A stretch of 64,000 nt of DNA from Motiliproteus sp. MSK22-1. GTDB taxonomy: Bacteria; Pseudomonadota; Gammaproteobacteria; Pseudomonadales; Balneatricaceae. Below the pieces are notes generated by a model, which did not search any database, was not told the origin of the DNA, and worked only from the letters and a program-made list of their open reading frames with translations. The stretch is from positions 186,001-250,000 of the forward strand of contig NZ_MIEQ01000044.1 of the NCBI RefSeq assembly GCF_001968815.1, read 5' to 3'. Positions 15,815 to 25,444 of the stretch are shown one piece after another. A program made the position numbers and the translations under genes. Numbering within the stretch: position 1 is the stretch's first letter; each line of letters begins with the position of its first letter.

Positions 15815-16876
15815 CTAGCTCTCTAACAATGGCTTAAGAGCGTCTACCAGGGCTTTGATTTCATCAGTAGTCCCAACAGTGATACGTAGGTAACGATCAA
15901 TAACAGGCTTGTCAAAGTAACGTACCAGAATTCCTTGCTGGCGAAGCTGCTGATACAGGGTTTCCGAATCTTTTTCCAGGTGAGAAACGAAAACAAAATT
16001 TGCCTTTGAGGGCAATACTTCAAAACCAAGCTGCTGAAGTTCATCAGTTAACCAGGTTCTTGACTCAACAATAGCGTTGCGAGTCTGTTCAAAATATTCC
16101 TTATCTTCTATGGCTGCTACGGCAGCATTAATCGCCAAAGTATCCAGAGGATAGGAGTTAAATGAATTCTTTACACGTTCAAGACCATCAATCAAAACCT
16201 CACTTCCCAGTGCATAGCCAACTCTCAGCCCAGCCAAAGAGCGGGATTTGGAAAGCGTCTGAACCACCAGCAGGTTTTCATAGCGATCAATCAGGGAGAC
16301 AGCCGATTCGGCACCAAAATCAACATAAGCCTCATCGACAATAACAACACTTTCACGATTAAAGGAAAGTAGTTGTTCAATTTTATCCAGAGACAAGGCC
16401 ATTCCTGTCGGGGCATTTGGATTGGCAATGACAACACCACCGTTCGCCGTCTCATAGTCTTCGATATTGATACTGAAATCTTCCCCTAAGGGAACCGTTC
16501 GATACTCGATTCCAAACAGGTTGCAATATACCGGATAAAAACTGTAGGTGTAGTTGGGATAAAGGATCGGCCAAACCTGTCGGAAAAAGGCCATAAACGA
16601 CAGCCCGAGAACCTCATCAGAGCCGTTGCCAACAAATACGTTTTTACTTTCAACATCCAAATTGTTGGCAATAGCTTGCCTCAATGCGCTGGCGTCAGGG
16701 TCTGGATAAAGCCGCAACTGGTCAACCGGTAATCCCTGTATTGACTCCAACACCCTGGGAGAAGGTGGATAAGGATTTTCGTTAGTGTTGAGCTTAATCA
16801 CCGCCCCCCCCTTAGGCTGTTCTCCAGGAACATAAGGCTCAATGTCACGAATGGAAGGACTCCAGTATTTACTCAT
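15815..16876 (-). CDS. hisC: Histidinol-phosphate aminotransferase
   Basis: A PLP-dependent fold-type I aminotransferase that makes histidinol phosphate in histidine biosynthesis. From ATG 16876 it has 353 residues (E. coli HisC 356). The frame is open 23 codons further upstream, but that part is unlike the family. Visible motifs are LNTNENPYPPSPRV, FVGNGSDEVLGLSF, NPNAPTGMAL, VDEAYVDFG, the PLP lysine K210 in TLSKSRSLAGLRVGYALG, and YLRITVGT near the C-terminus. It stands apart from any his operon, as second hisC copies in gammaproteobacteria often do, so it might also transaminate aromatic substrates. Confidence 0.93.
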   Translation of the reverse strand: MSKYWSPSIRDIEPYVPGEQPKGGAVIKLNTNENPYPPSPRVLESIQGLPVDQLRLYPDPDASALRQAIANNLDVESKNVFVGNGSDEVLGLSFMAFFRQVWPILYPNYTYSFYPVYCNLFGIEYRTVPLGEDFSINIEDYETANGGVVIANPNAPTGMALSLDKIEQLLSFNRESVVIVDEAYVDFGAESAVSLIDRYENLLVVQTLSKSRSLAGLRVGYALGSEVLIDGLERVKNSFNSYPLDTLAINAAVAAIEDKEYFEQTRNAIVESRTWLTDELQQLGFEVLPSKANFVFVSHLEKDSETLYQQLRQQGILVRYFDKPVIDRYLRITVGTTDEIKALVDALKPLLES

Positions 16877-17014
16877 CGCTGAAAAAATCTCGGTAGGATC
16901 AAAAAAACAGAGTATACCGTTTAAGAAAGTTTTGGATAAGCCCAATATTTTCTTAAACAGCTCCGACCTTAAGGAACCTGAGAGCTTAATGGATTTATGC
17001 GAAGGTTCCCTAAA

Positions 17015-17581
17015 TTATCGATTCATATGGACTTGCAACATAAACAAACGATCATTACCAAAAAACATATGCTCGCCAACAAAGCAAGTGGGGACACCAA
17101 ACGCCCCCCGCTTCGCAGCTTCATCTGTGGTTGATTGCAGCTGTTCCCGAACAGAGGGTTCTGCGGCAGCCGTTAACAATCCTTCACCCACGATACTGGC
17201 CAGAACCTCAGGTTCACCAATATCCAGGCCCTCAACCCAATAAGCAGAAAAGAGCTGTCGGGTTAACTGCAACCGCTCACCTCCTTCAACCAAAGTTAAA
17301 ACAGACATCGCTCGACCTGTGCGGCACGGAAACAACTTGGGCCATTGCACAGGAATACCGTAATAACGACCGAGAGCATCGATATCCTTTTTTACATAAG
17401 CAAGGCGCGCAACCACCAACGCGGGTGGAGTATTCCCTGTGATTTCATGGAGCCTGGGCATAGATACCGGCCGCAATTCCAACTCGGTTTTAAGTCGCTT
17501 AGCCATCCCCTGTAAACGACAAAATGCCAGATAACTATATGGGCTCAGCACATCATAGAAAAACTCTATTTTTTGGGTCAT
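17015..17581 (-). CDS. 2-hydroxychromene-2-carboxylate isomerase-like protein
   Basis: The 188-residue protein has the DsbA/GST-kappa thioredoxin-like fold of the HCCA isomerase family. It starts with IEFFYDVLSPYSYLAFCRLQ, where serine replaces a CXXC motif, and ends with FGVPTCFVGEHMFFGNDRL. Known members isomerise 2-hydroxychromene-2-carboxylate in naphthalene breakdown using glutathione. No other aromatic-degradation gene is nearby, so the substrate here is unknown. It precedes hisC on the same strand with a gap of about 138 bases. Confidence 0.85.
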   Translation of the reverse strand: MTQKIEFFYDVLSPYSYLAFCRLQGMAKRLKTELELRPVSMPRLHEITGNTPPALVVARLAYVKKDIDALGRYYGIPVQWPKLFPCRTGRAMSVLTLVEGGERLQLTRQLFSAYWVEGLDIGEPEVLASIVGEGLLTAAAEPSVREQLQSTTDEAAKRGAFGVPTCFVGEHMFFGNDRLFMLQVHMNR

Positions 17582-17846
17582 TTACATTTTCCCGTTTTTT
17601 ATTTGCGTACTCAAAACATCATACTCAGTTTCTTGCCGGTTTACGTCTACAATCCATGCCCGCCTTAATTACCGCCGCAACTCAGATATACTCTTGCTTG
17701 ACGCTCGTCTCGACAAGGGTTAGAAGTAATCCCTGTAATGTTCTACACTGCTACACTAAGAATAGATAGATATTTAAAGAGCTTAAGAAACAATCAGAGA
17801 TTGCATTAAGAAACATTTTTTAATCCAATTTGGATAGGGGCTATCG

Positions 17847-18122
17847 ATGTCAATTCGTGAGAATATTCATAACTACTACGAAAAGATGGTTACGGAGACT
17901 CTGGCTGAAAAGTATCAAAATGAGTCAGACGACCCTGAGTTTCTGGCGGATGTGGCTTGTGTCGCCCTTAATCATCTACCTCCGCGCTACTTTCGTCATG
18001 AAATCGATATGGCATTTTACCTGTCTCCTACAGAACATCATGAGATGGACAAAAAAATCCAAAAAGCAATTGGTGAAGCACTGCAATACGTAAGAAAAAG
18101 CAAAAGAGACAGGCTCGAATAG
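17847..18122 (+). CDS. ComFB-family protein
   Basis: The 91-residue protein belongs to the late-competence ComFB family. It begins with a helical IRENIHNYYEKMVTETLAE. The conserved core DVACVALNHLPPRYFRHEID lies at about residues 36-55, and a helical tail follows (MDKKIQKAIGEALQYVRKSK). The ATG is preceded by AGGGG. In Bacillus the gene lies in the comF operon. More recent work in cyanobacteria links ComFB-like proteins to cyclic dinucleotide binding and pili. Here it is a single gene, convergent with fpr and without other competence genes nearby. Confidence 0.85.
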   Translation: MSIRENIHNYYEKMVTETLAEKYQNESDDPEFLADVACVALNHLPPRYFRHEIDMAFYLSPTEHHEMDKKIQKAIGEALQYVRKSKRDRLE

Positions 18123-18184
18123 TCAAAGAATCCTCTGTCCGGTTGCACAATTGCTAATCATCAGTAGTGGCACCACCAACGCCG

Positions 18185-18925
18185 TTACCAGTATCGCTCA
18201 ACCGTTATATGTCCCGGTGTATGACGTAAATTCTTTGAAAGTCCTTTTGCTTTAAGGGAGCTTATGGAATCCTTGACCATATGGGGGTTGCCGCAAATCA
18301 TCACCTGTGTGTCCCTGTTCAGTTTTTGCTTGAAATACTCTTCAAGAGAACCATCATCGAGAGCTGTGGGAATTCGACCAGACAGACCATAATCTAAAGA
18401 TTCACGACTGACAAAGGGGACCCAGGTAAACTGTTCTGAATGCTGTTTCGAAAACTGTTCCAGCAGATCACGGTAACTGAGTTCATTTTCATTACGAACG
18501 GCGTAGGCTAATAACACTCGCTGAAACCTGTTCCAGGGCTGTTTCGTCCTCAAGATAGAAAGAAAAGGACCAATCGCCGTTCCGGTAGCCAGCATCCACA
18601 AGAATTGGCCATCTGGCACTTCATCAAGCGTAAGAAAACCTGCCGGTTTAGTAGAAACCCAAATTCTATCGCCGCTATTCATGTTAACCAGGCGGTTTGA
18701 CAATGGACCGTCTGGAACGCTGTTCAAATAGAATTCCAAGGTTTCAACATCGGGGGGATTTACAAAAGAATACGGCCTTGCGACTCTTACCTCATCGATA
18801 TCCAATGCCAGTCGAGTATACTGGCCAGCAGTAAATTTGATCCCTTCTGCTTCTATTTGAAGCGAATGCAAATGCTCATTCCAGCGCTTATTATTAAGCA
18901 CAGTCGCTTGTATCCATTCACTCAT
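18185..18925 (-). CDS. fpr: Ferredoxin/flavodoxin-NADP reductase
   Basis: A 246-residue FAD enzyme that moves electrons between NADPH and ferredoxin or flavodoxin. The FAD site is RPYSFVNPPDVETLEFY (about residues 50-66). The NADP domain starts at LWMLATGTAIGPFLSIL, and the C-terminus ends in a terminal Trp (ITVERYW), as in bacterial subclass I Fpr. The start ATG follows GGGGAG. Flavodoxin FldB at 4317-4832 is a likely partner. It is 64 bases upstream of the convergent comFB end. Confidence 0.93.
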   Translation of the reverse strand: MSEWIQATVLNNKRWNEHLHSLQIEAEGIKFTAGQYTRLALDIDEVRVARPYSFVNPPDVETLEFYLNSVPDGPLSNRLVNMNSGDRIWVSTKPAGFLTLDEVPDGQFLWMLATGTAIGPFLSILRTKQPWNRFQRVLLAYAVRNENELSYRDLLEQFSKQHSEQFTWVPFVSRESLDYGLSGRIPTALDDGSLEEYFKQKLNRDTQVMICGNPHMVKDSISSLKAKGLSKNLRHTPGHITVERYW

Positions 18926-18989
18926 AAGATCTCCCCAAATCAGCTTACTCTACGCTCTTACTATAGACTCTCAGTTCGGTTTAGCTCCA

Positions 18990-19583
18990 TTACTCAATCT
19001 CTAGCTGCATTTGCAATCCGCTTACATAGCCTATTAGTTGAGGAAAATACTCTAAGAAATCCTTTTCCAGATCTGCATAGTTTTTTTCTATTTCCTCCCC
19101 CGCTCCCAGCAGATTGGTCGGTCGACTAAAGCGCCTTGAAACCCCGTCCAGAGCTCGATTGACTCCATCAATGGAATGGTAGGCTGACAGCCAGTCCTGC
19201 TCGACCATCATTTTTAATGGCCGCTCCATTTTTGCAGGCAGGTATCCCCGGTAACGGCTTAAATCACGATAAACCTCCCGTATAAAATCCGTTTTCAACT
19301 GGCTGCTGAATTGAGACCAGTGACGACTTAAAAAATGATCGAAGCTAATGTCCAGAATAATACCTGCCAACCTTCGGCGCTCAGGACTGATCCGTCGCCG
19401 AGCCTGCAATAAGCAGGGATGAGCATCGGTAAATACATCTATTTTTCGATGTAGCCATACACCATTTCGCAACGAAACCGGCCAGTCAGGATCAAGCGCC
19501 CCCCGCGCAAAATCCCCCATAAGGTTTCCGATTCTGGACTCAGGTGTAGCTGCAGCAAAATAAAGATGGGCTAAGTAATTCAA
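18990..19583 (-). CDS. acpH: Acyl carrier protein phosphodiesterase
   Basis: AcpH removes the 4'-phosphopantetheine arm from holo-ACP. The 197 residues match the E. coli enzyme (193): the N-terminal NYLAHLYFAAATPESRIGNL runs into MGDFARGALD, and HRKIDVFTDAHP, DISFDHFLSRHW and a C-terminal helical bundle follow. The family start MNYLAHL is encoded by TTG at 19583, with AAGGTG six bases before it; no ATG is available. It lies just upstream of fpr on the same strand, 64 bases away. Confidence 0.9.
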   Translation of the reverse strand: MNYLAHLYFAAATPESRIGNLMGDFARGALDPDWPVSLRNGVWLHRKIDVFTDAHPCLLQARRRISPERRRLAGIILDISFDHFLSRHWSQFSSQLKTDFIREVYRDLSRYRGYLPAKMERPLKMMVEQDWLSAYHSIDGVNRALDGVSRRFSRPTNLLGAGEEIEKNYADLEKDFLEYFPQLIGYVSGLQMQLEIE

Positions 19584-19903
19584 TAAGCACCTTTTCTTGG
19601 GTCATCGAGCCATGGAACTTAGGTCGGGCTAACCTAAGAAACCTTACTGATAAGTCCTTATTTTAATAAACATAATAACCAATTAACTACAACCACTCAT
19701 GACAATAACGCAGATTTGACAAAAGGCCATTGAGAAGGTTGATATTTTACGGTATGTTGAAATTTCTGTTGTTTTTCCAAGCAAACGCTTGGTCGGTATG
19801 AGCATTGTGTTCTCTTTTCCGTATGAAAGACTGTCAGAACGTTAAACAACACAATAATAGGATCAGCCCTCAGGGCCTGAAAAGCGATCGGAGTTTCTAG
19901 AGT
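19584..19903. promoter_or_regulatory. csp leader and divergent promoter region
   Basis: This 320-base region separates acpH (minus) and a cold shock gene (plus). Cold shock genes usually have long 5' leaders. The segment 19860-19895 contains a small CCCTCAGGG hairpin just before the start. An inverted repeat CCAAGC-AAAC-GCTTGG at 19777-19792 resembles TetR-type operators but cannot be assigned to a regulator. No open frame is supported. Confidence 0.4.
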
Positions 19904-20113
19904 ATGTCAGAGGTTATCAACGGAACCGTTAAGTGGTTCAACGACGACAAAGGATTTGGTTTTATCGAGCAGGAAAGTGGGCCTGATGTGTTTGTACACT
20001 TCAGTGGCATTACAGGAGAAGGCCGCAAAACCCTGCAAGATGGCGAGCAAGTTTCCTTCGAAGTCACTCAGGGACAGAAGGGCCTTCAAGCGGTCAACGT
20101 TACTAAGCTGTAA
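19904..20113 (+). CDS. Cold shock domain protein
   Basis: A 69-residue single CSD protein that binds single-stranded RNA/DNA and melts RNA structure. Motifs are [15 protein letters not shown] (RNP1 KGFGFI, about residues 16-21) and VFVHF (RNP2). The length is standard for CspA-like proteins. A perfect terminator-like hairpin follows at 20136-20158, so it is probably monocistronic. Which csp paralogue it is, and whether it is cold-induced, cannot be decided here. Confidence 0.95.
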   Translation: MSEVINGTVKWFNDDKGFGFIEQESGPDVFVHFSGITGEGRKTLQDGEQVSFEVTQGQKGLQAVNVTKL

Positions 20114-20135
20114 GCTATTCACGATTATTCAGTCA

Positions 20136-20158
20136 GGGTGGCGGAGCTTCCGCCACCC
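20136..20158 (+). terminator. Hairpin after csp
   Basis: A perfect 10-bp stem (GGGTGGCGGA / TCCGCCACCC) with a 3-base loop lies 22 bases after the csp stop. The following sequence is only moderately T-rich, so it may be a terminator or an mRNA 3' stabiliser. Confidence 0.7.
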
Positions 20159-20316
20159 ATATTCTGTTTGCCTCAAAACCACCGGTTTTCCTCCCACTCT
20201 CCCAAACTGTTTGCTCTAAACGACTTCACTTGAAACAACAATAACCGCTGGTCTTCTATTGTAGACGATCTGCTTACCGGACCAGGCCGCAACCGGTTCT
20301 ATACGAGCCCATAGGG

Positions 20317-22074
20317 TTACTTTCTGGAAAAACGTTTTTTACGACGATAGGGAAATACATCCATGACTTCACCGTGATTTATAGCGTTCTGTAGCCCCTG
20401 CCAATAGTCTGCATCAAATATGTCGTAATGCAGCTCGTTAAAAACCGCTGCAACTTCTCGTCGACGACGACCTGCCAGGAAAATAATAAACTCTTCCGGG
20501 AAAACGTCTGCGGGAGAAATGGAGTACCAAGGCTCACTGGCCATCTCCTGTTCGATAGTTTGCGCTTCAGGAATACGCCGAAAGTTGCACTCGGTCAGAT
20601 AGCAGATTTCATCATAATCATAGAAAACAACACGTCCATGGCGAGTTACACCAAAATTTTTGAACAACATGTCCCCTGGAAAAATATTGGCTGAAGCAAG
20701 TTGTCTGATAGCATTCCCATATTCACTGATAGCACTGCGGAGTTCTTCTTCGTCAGCATTATCAATATAAATATTTAGTGGCGTCATCCGACGCTCTACC
20801 CACAGATGTTTGACGATAACCTTATCTTCAGTCACCTCGACTGTATCAGCTGCCACTTTTAGCAGCTCTTCCAGGAGTTCATCAGAAAAACGAGACCGCT
20901 CAAAAATAAAGTTGCTGAACTCCTGGGTATCAGCCATGCGCCCTGCTTTATCATGTCGTTTAACCAGGCGATACTTCGCTTTGACTGTTTCTCGGGTCAT
21001 ATCCTTTGAGGGGTGAAACCGATCTTTGATGATTTTAAATACACTGTCCAATGACGGCAGAGTAAATACTGTCATCACCATTCCCTTGATTCCTGGTGCA
21101 ATAACAAACTGATCGTCCGTCTGATCAAGGTGATCAAGAAAGTCCCGGTAGAATTCAGTTTTACCGTGTTTGTAAAACCCGAAAGAACTATAAAGTTCAT
21201 AGACTTTTTTGGTAGGCAACAAACTGGACAAAAATCGAACGTACTCAAATGGAATCGGCGCTATGACCATGAAATAGGATCGCGTAAAACTGAAAATAAC
21301 ACTGACGTCATCCGGATCAAGGATCAGGGTGTCCACGTAAACACCCCCTTGCTCATTATTCAAAATAGGTAACACAAAGGGATTACTTTGACTCCCATCA
21401 CCACTCAGGCTCCTGCCAACAATGTATGCCCCTTTGTTACGGAAAAATACGGTCTTGATTATTTCCAGCCGGGCCCCACTGTTCATCGGCATACCAAAAT
21501 GAGGGTTGTCTCTCAGGTGGCGAACAATATTCCGGACATCCCGTCGTTTGTTTTCATAGGGAATGTTAAAAGCATAGTCATCAAGAATCTGAGAAATGAG
21601 TTTGGGCAGGTTGCCATTCAGAGAGTAGTGATTAATGATGCCTGTCTTAGGCGGCTCCCAACCTTTCGGGAGTGAAGTTTTGACGAATATCTTGGTATCG
21701 TCAATTTCCTTATGTCTGAATGTACGACAATAGATAGAATTAAAAAATGTCTCAGCCAGTTCCCCATGAGTACGACTGATAATAAGCTCAGTATATGCCA
21801 GCTTCGCTTGTCGCCAAACTTCAGTCGAGAGAGAGTAATTTCCAGCCTCTTTTTTAACCTGGGCTGTCACCAGACTCACAGAAAGGTCATATAAATCAAC
21901 TCGATCAGTGCAGGCCTTCTGCATTCCTAACCAATCGGCTTGCTCAAATCGCCGTTGCGCGCCTGCTGAAATCTGCTCAAACTTTGTCCGGTATTCATCA
22001 AATCCATCAACGATCGACTGCGCAATCGCTGTCGCAATTGCTCTTGCATCTTCTTGAGGTAAGACATGCCCCAT
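20317..22074 (-). CDS. aceK: Isocitrate dehydrogenase kinase/phosphatase
   Basis: AceK phosphorylates and dephosphorylates isocitrate dehydrogenase to direct carbon into the glyoxylate shunt. ATG 22074 follows GGTGGAG and gives 585 residues (E. coli 578); the frame is open 17 codons further. Features include the N-terminal regulatory helices, VTVFTLPSLDSVFKIIKDRF with the ATP-contact lysine region, IYIDNADEEELRSAISEYGN, FGVTRHGRVVFYDYDEICYL and the end segment VFPYRRKKRF. It is not beside aceA or aceB, unlike in E. coli. Confidence 0.95.
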   Translation of the reverse strand: MGHVLPQEDARAIATAIAQSIVDGFDEYRTKFEQISAGAQRRFEQADWLGMQKACTDRVDLYDLSVSLVTAQVKKEAGNYSLSTEVWRQAKLAYTELIISRTHGELAETFFNSIYCRTFRHKEIDDTKIFVKTSLPKGWEPPKTGIINHYSLNGNLPKLISQILDDYAFNIPYENKRRDVRNIVRHLRDNPHFGMPMNSGARLEIIKTVFFRNKGAYIVGRSLSGDGSQSNPFVLPILNNEQGGVYVDTLILDPDDVSVIFSFTRSYFMVIAPIPFEYVRFLSSLLPTKKVYELYSSFGFYKHGKTEFYRDFLDHLDQTDDQFVIAPGIKGMVMTVFTLPSLDSVFKIIKDRFHPSKDMTRETVKAKYRLVKRHDKAGRMADTQEFSNFIFERSRFSDELLEELLKVAADTVEVTEDKVIVKHLWVERRMTPLNIYIDNADEEELRSAISEYGNAIRQLASANIFPGDMLFKNFGVTRHGRVVFYDYDEICYLTECNFRRIPEAQTIEQEMASEPWYSISPADVFPEEFIIFLAGRRRREVAAVFNELHYDIFDADYWQGLQNAINHGEVMDVFPYRRKKRFSRK

Positions 22075-22196
22075 AACTCCACCCTCTTCCCTTACCCATG
22101 ACACTGCGGCCAGGTTGATAATCACTCACAGGAAGCAGAATATAGTGAAGCGATAACAATAAACAGTATTCTGATGTCTTAAAAAGAGCAGCTAAA

Positions 22197-22225
22197 AGAT
22201 CAGTCTTTTTTAAAAGCACTGATCT
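22197..22225 (-). terminator. Possible terminator after ygiQ
   Basis: Arms AGATCAGT (22197-22204) and ACTGATCT (22218-22225) form an 8-bp stem. On the minus strand, downstream of ygiQ, the stem is followed by a short T-run. It lies between ygiQ and aceK, both on the minus strand. Confidence 0.4.
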
Positions 22226-22312
22226 GATTTCTTTGGCAACGCGCAGCCTGTTCCGTCTGCAACTAAAATCCGCCTGATTAAGCCACAGAACTTGCCCCTT
22301 AAGCCACAGCGC

Positions 22313-24559
22313 CTAGTTTCTGCCACCCCGTTTATTAGCTGATCCAGTGCGATTTCCGTTTGATTTTTTAGTCGATCCAGAATTTGTTTTCACGCTGGTT
22401 CCAGTCTTCGCTCTGGTACTTTGCGTTGCTTTTTTTGGCCCATCGGTTCGAGCCTGATTTGCTTGCTGTCCAAGCTTGCCTTTAGACACATAAGAATGAC
22501 GACGCCCCTTGGCAGCACCTGACCGATTACTCTTGCCAGCGGCTCCGGGCGGTACCAATGCATGAGGCCCGCGACCAATCAAATCCCGCCGCCCCAGACG
22601 CAATAATGTCTCTCGAATAAGTGGCCAGTTTTCCGGGTCATGGTAACGTAGTAAGGCTTTATGCAAGCGACGCTGACGCGCTCCTTTAGGTATAGTCAGC
22701 TGTTCTGAAGAACGTTTTACTCGCTGTAAAGGGCTTCGGCCACTGTGGTACATGGTGGTCGCATTGCACATCGGGGAAGGAATAAAGTTCTGTACCTGAT
22801 CCAGTTTGAGATTATTTTCCTTCAGCCATATGGCAAGGTTTAGCATATCCTCATCTTCTGTTCCCGGATGGGCAGAAATAAAATAAGGAATCAGGTACTG
22901 CTTTTTCCCGGCCTCTTTCGAGAATCTCTCGAACATTTTTTTGAAGCGATAGTAAGTTCCCATACCCGGTTTCATCATCAAAGACAGAGGGCCCTCTTCT
23001 GTGTGCTCCGGGGCAATTTTCAGATAACCGCCAACATGATGATTAACCAGTTCACGCAAATATTCCGGATCTTCCACCGCAAGATCATAACGCAGGCCAG
23101 AGGCTATCAATATGCGTTTAACACCCGGCAGCTTTCTCGCGCGTCGGTAGAGCTGGGTCAAATGACGATGATCGGTTTTCAAGTTCTCGCAGATACCCGG
23201 ATGAACGCAGGATAGCCGACGACAAGCAGACTCAATTTTTTCGTCCTTACAAGCCAGCCGGTACATATTTGCTGTAGGCCCACCCAGATCTGAAATTGTT
23301 CCGGTAAAACCAGGTACTTTATCCCGTATCGCCTCAACCTCTCGAATAATGGAGTCTTCAGATCGATTCTGGATAATCCGTCCTTCATGCTCAGTAATTG
23401 AACAGAAGGTACAACCTCCAAAGCAACCGCGCATAATGTTTACAGAGAAGCGAATCATCTCATAGGCTGGGATTCGTGCATTTCCGTAACTGGGGTGTGG
23501 AACCCTCGCATAAGGCAGATCAAATACCCTGTCCATTTCTTCGGTCGTCAGCGGTATCGGAGGCGGATTAACCCAAAGATCCCTGTTTCCATGACGCTGA
23601 ACCAGAACCCGTGCATTACCAGGATTGGTTTCCAGATGCAAAACCCGCGAAGCATGGGCGTAAAGCACAGGATCTTCCATCACCTGCTCATAGGCAGGCA
23701 ATCGAATACAGATATCCTTCCTGCGTTTTGCATGAGGCTCTATTCGAAGAACCTGAGGTTGCGCTTCAGCAACCTCTTTGACTCCCTCCCCTGATTCGCA
23801 GGCTGCGTTTTCATAGGCATAAGGGTTTGGTATGGGCATTAACTTGCCCGGTAAGTCCACATCACTGGAATCGATGATACTCCACCCACCGGGAAGCTGA
23901 GAACGCATCACTGCCGTTCCACGGATCATATTCAAGGTTTCAATCGCTTCTCCATCAGCCAGGCGGTGAGCAATTTCAATCAGTGCCCGTTCGGCATTTC
24001 CATACAGCAACAGATCAGCTTTGGCATCAGGAAGCACGGATCTGCGAACCTTGTCAGACCAATAGTCATAATGGGCAATACGTCTCAGGCTGGCTTCGAT
24101 CCCTCCAAGAATCAGCGGAACATCTTTATAGGCTTCCCGGCAACGTTGAGCGTAAGCCACCACCGCGCGATCAGGACGCTTTCCTCCCTCGGCATCGGGA
24201 GTATATGCGTCATCATGGCGTAAACGGCGTTCTGCAGTATATCGATTGATCATGCTATCCATATTACCGGCAGTAACCCCATAGAACAGGCGGGGCTTAC
24301 CCAAGCGCATAAAATCCTGCTTATCTTTCCAGTTCGGCTGCGCAATAATCCCTACTCGAAAGCCCTCTGCTTCCAACATTCGACCGATAACAGCCATGCC
24401 AAAACTGGGGTGATCAACGTAAGCATCCCCGGTAACCAGTATCACATCACACGCATCCCATCCCAGCGTATCCATTTCCTCTTTGGACATGGGAAGAAAA
24501 GGAGCAGGCTTAAGGGGCCTGTATTGTGTATAGGAATTTAAAGGTCTAGCCGCTTGCAT
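22313..24559 (-). CDS. YgiQ-family radical SAM protein
   Basis: This is a 748-residue member of the YgiQ (UPF0313) radical SAM family. The 4Fe-4S cluster motif is CFGGCTFC with C379, C383 and C386, inside [19 protein letters not shown]. An N-terminal region ([19 protein letters not shown]) recalls cobalamin-binding-like domains. Further landmarks are [40 protein letters not shown] and [14 protein letters not shown]. The last ~75 residues are a Lys/Ser/Thr/Gly-rich low-complexity tail. The reaction is not known. The family member is clear. Confidence 0.93.
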   Translation of the reverse strand: MQAARPLNSYTQYRPLKPAPFLPMSKEEMDTLGWDACDVILVTGDAYVDHPSFGMAVIGRMLEAEGFRVGIIAQPNWKDKQDFMRLGKPRLFYGVTAGNMDSMINRYTAERRLRHDDAYTPDAEGGKRPDRAVVAYAQRCREAYKDVPLILGGIEASLRRIAHYDYWSDKVRRSVLPDAKADLLLYGNAERALIEIAHRLADGEAIETLNMIRGTAVMRSQLPGGWSIIDSSDVDLPGKLMPIPNPYAYENAACESGEGVKEVAEAQPQVLRIEPHAKRRKDICIRLPAYEQVMEDPVLYAHASRVLHLETNPGNARVLVQRHGNRDLWVNPPPIPLTTEEMDRVFDLPYARVPHPSYGNARIPAYEMIRFSVNIMRGCFGGCTFCSITEHEGRIIQNRSEDSIIREVEAIRDKVPGFTGTISDLGGPTANMYRLACKDEKIESACRRLSCVHPGICENLKTDHRHLTQLYRRARKLPGVKRILIASGLRYDLAVEDPEYLRELVNHHVGGYLKIAPEHTEEGPLSLMMKPGMGTYYRFKKMFERFSKEAGKKQYLIPYFISAHPGTEDEDMLNLAIWLKENNLKLDQVQNFIPSPMCNATTMYHSGRSPLQRVKRSSEQLTIPKGARQRRLHKALLRYHDPENWPLIRETLLRLGRRDLIGRGPHALVPPGAAGKSNRSGAAKGRRHSYVSKGKLGQQANQARTDGPKKATQSTRAKTGTSVKTNSGSTKKSNGNRTGSANKRGGRN

Positions 24560-24919
24560 GAAGATGTACCGATTTTTGAAGGGACTGTATCTGAGAAACA
24601 GTTTTGAAAAAACTGTTCTAAAAAGAGTGCCTGGAAAATATGCCTGAGCGGTGCAGTATACCTGAGAAAAGAAGTCGGATAAACAAACAGCCGTCGGACT
24701 GGAACCATAATTGCTGAGCCGCAGCTTTGGAAAAGTTAAGTGATAATACTCTGATGGAAGCTGTTACTTAAGAGCAGCAAAAAATAACCGATTCCCATCT
24801 ATTGCTTTACGTCAATTATCTTCAACGCAAGATTCAAAACCATTATCTTTTTTCCAAAGACTAGACTAAAGTTGACATCGATTTAATAACTTCCAGTCAC
24901 GGGAAATAAGGATTAAGAC
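24560..24919. other. Divergent gap between ygiQ and DUF3461
   Basis: A 360-base intergenic region that should contain promoters for both neighbours. A TTGACA at about 24872 could be a -35 element for the DUF3461 gene, but no good -10 follows at 16-18 bases. Nothing else stands out. Confidence 0.3.
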
Positions 24920-25312
24920 ATGTCTGATTACCCCACTCTAACTGAAATGGGTATTGCGGAGGACAGCATTGACTCCGTATACAAATACAGCCTTCGTCAG
25001 GAAGGCCTCGAAGACGTCCTGAAGGTATACTTTAAACGTGGGAAAAAATCATTCCTGCCTAAAAGCAAAAAATTCAAGTTTGGCCGGGCGGCCCACACAG
25101 TTCGAATCGACAGTAGTCAGGACAAGTATCAGGAAGTTACAGAAATGTCTCCTTTTCTGATGAAGGCTATTGATGAACTTCACAAGCTGGTTCAACATGA
25201 GCATGAAATTACCGATGTCAAGGAACGCCTGCTTACTGACATTGATCACCTGGAAAAAGTTCTGGCCAACAAGATTCGCGACCTGCGTGAAGATATTGCG
25301 AAATTGAAATAA
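24920..25312 (+). CDS. DUF3461 family protein
   Basis: The 130-residue protein starts with YPTLTEMGIAEDSIDSVYKY, followed by LRQEGLEDVLKVYFKRGKKS and FLPKSKKFKFGR, the characteristic DUF3461 sequence known in Pseudomonas and relatives. The C-terminal 45 residues form a charged helix that could be a coiled coil (LLTDIDHLEKVLANKIRDLR). The ATG at 24920 has AAGGA upstream. No function is established. Confidence 0.88.
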   Translation: MSDYPTLTEMGIAEDSIDSVYKYSLRQEGLEDVLKVYFKRGKKSFLPKSKKFKFGRAAHTVRIDSSQDKYQEVTEMSPFLMKAIDELHKLVQHEHEITDVKERLLTDIDHLEKVLANKIRDLREDIAKLK

Positions 25313-25444
25313 CCATCAATATCGGTGTAATCAGGATTGTCTGTATCGAGCCAACAGCCATGCGGCGGTTATTAGACCCAAGCTGCGGATCTTGGCTCTT
25401 GCAGCACCTTTCAAAAACCACGGATTCGCAACGCCAACGACCGT

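Noticed and set aside
19777-19792. Assigning the inverted repeat to a named TetR regulator
   Set aside because: The palindrome is short and no TetR gene is nearby, so only an unassigned operator-like site is noted.
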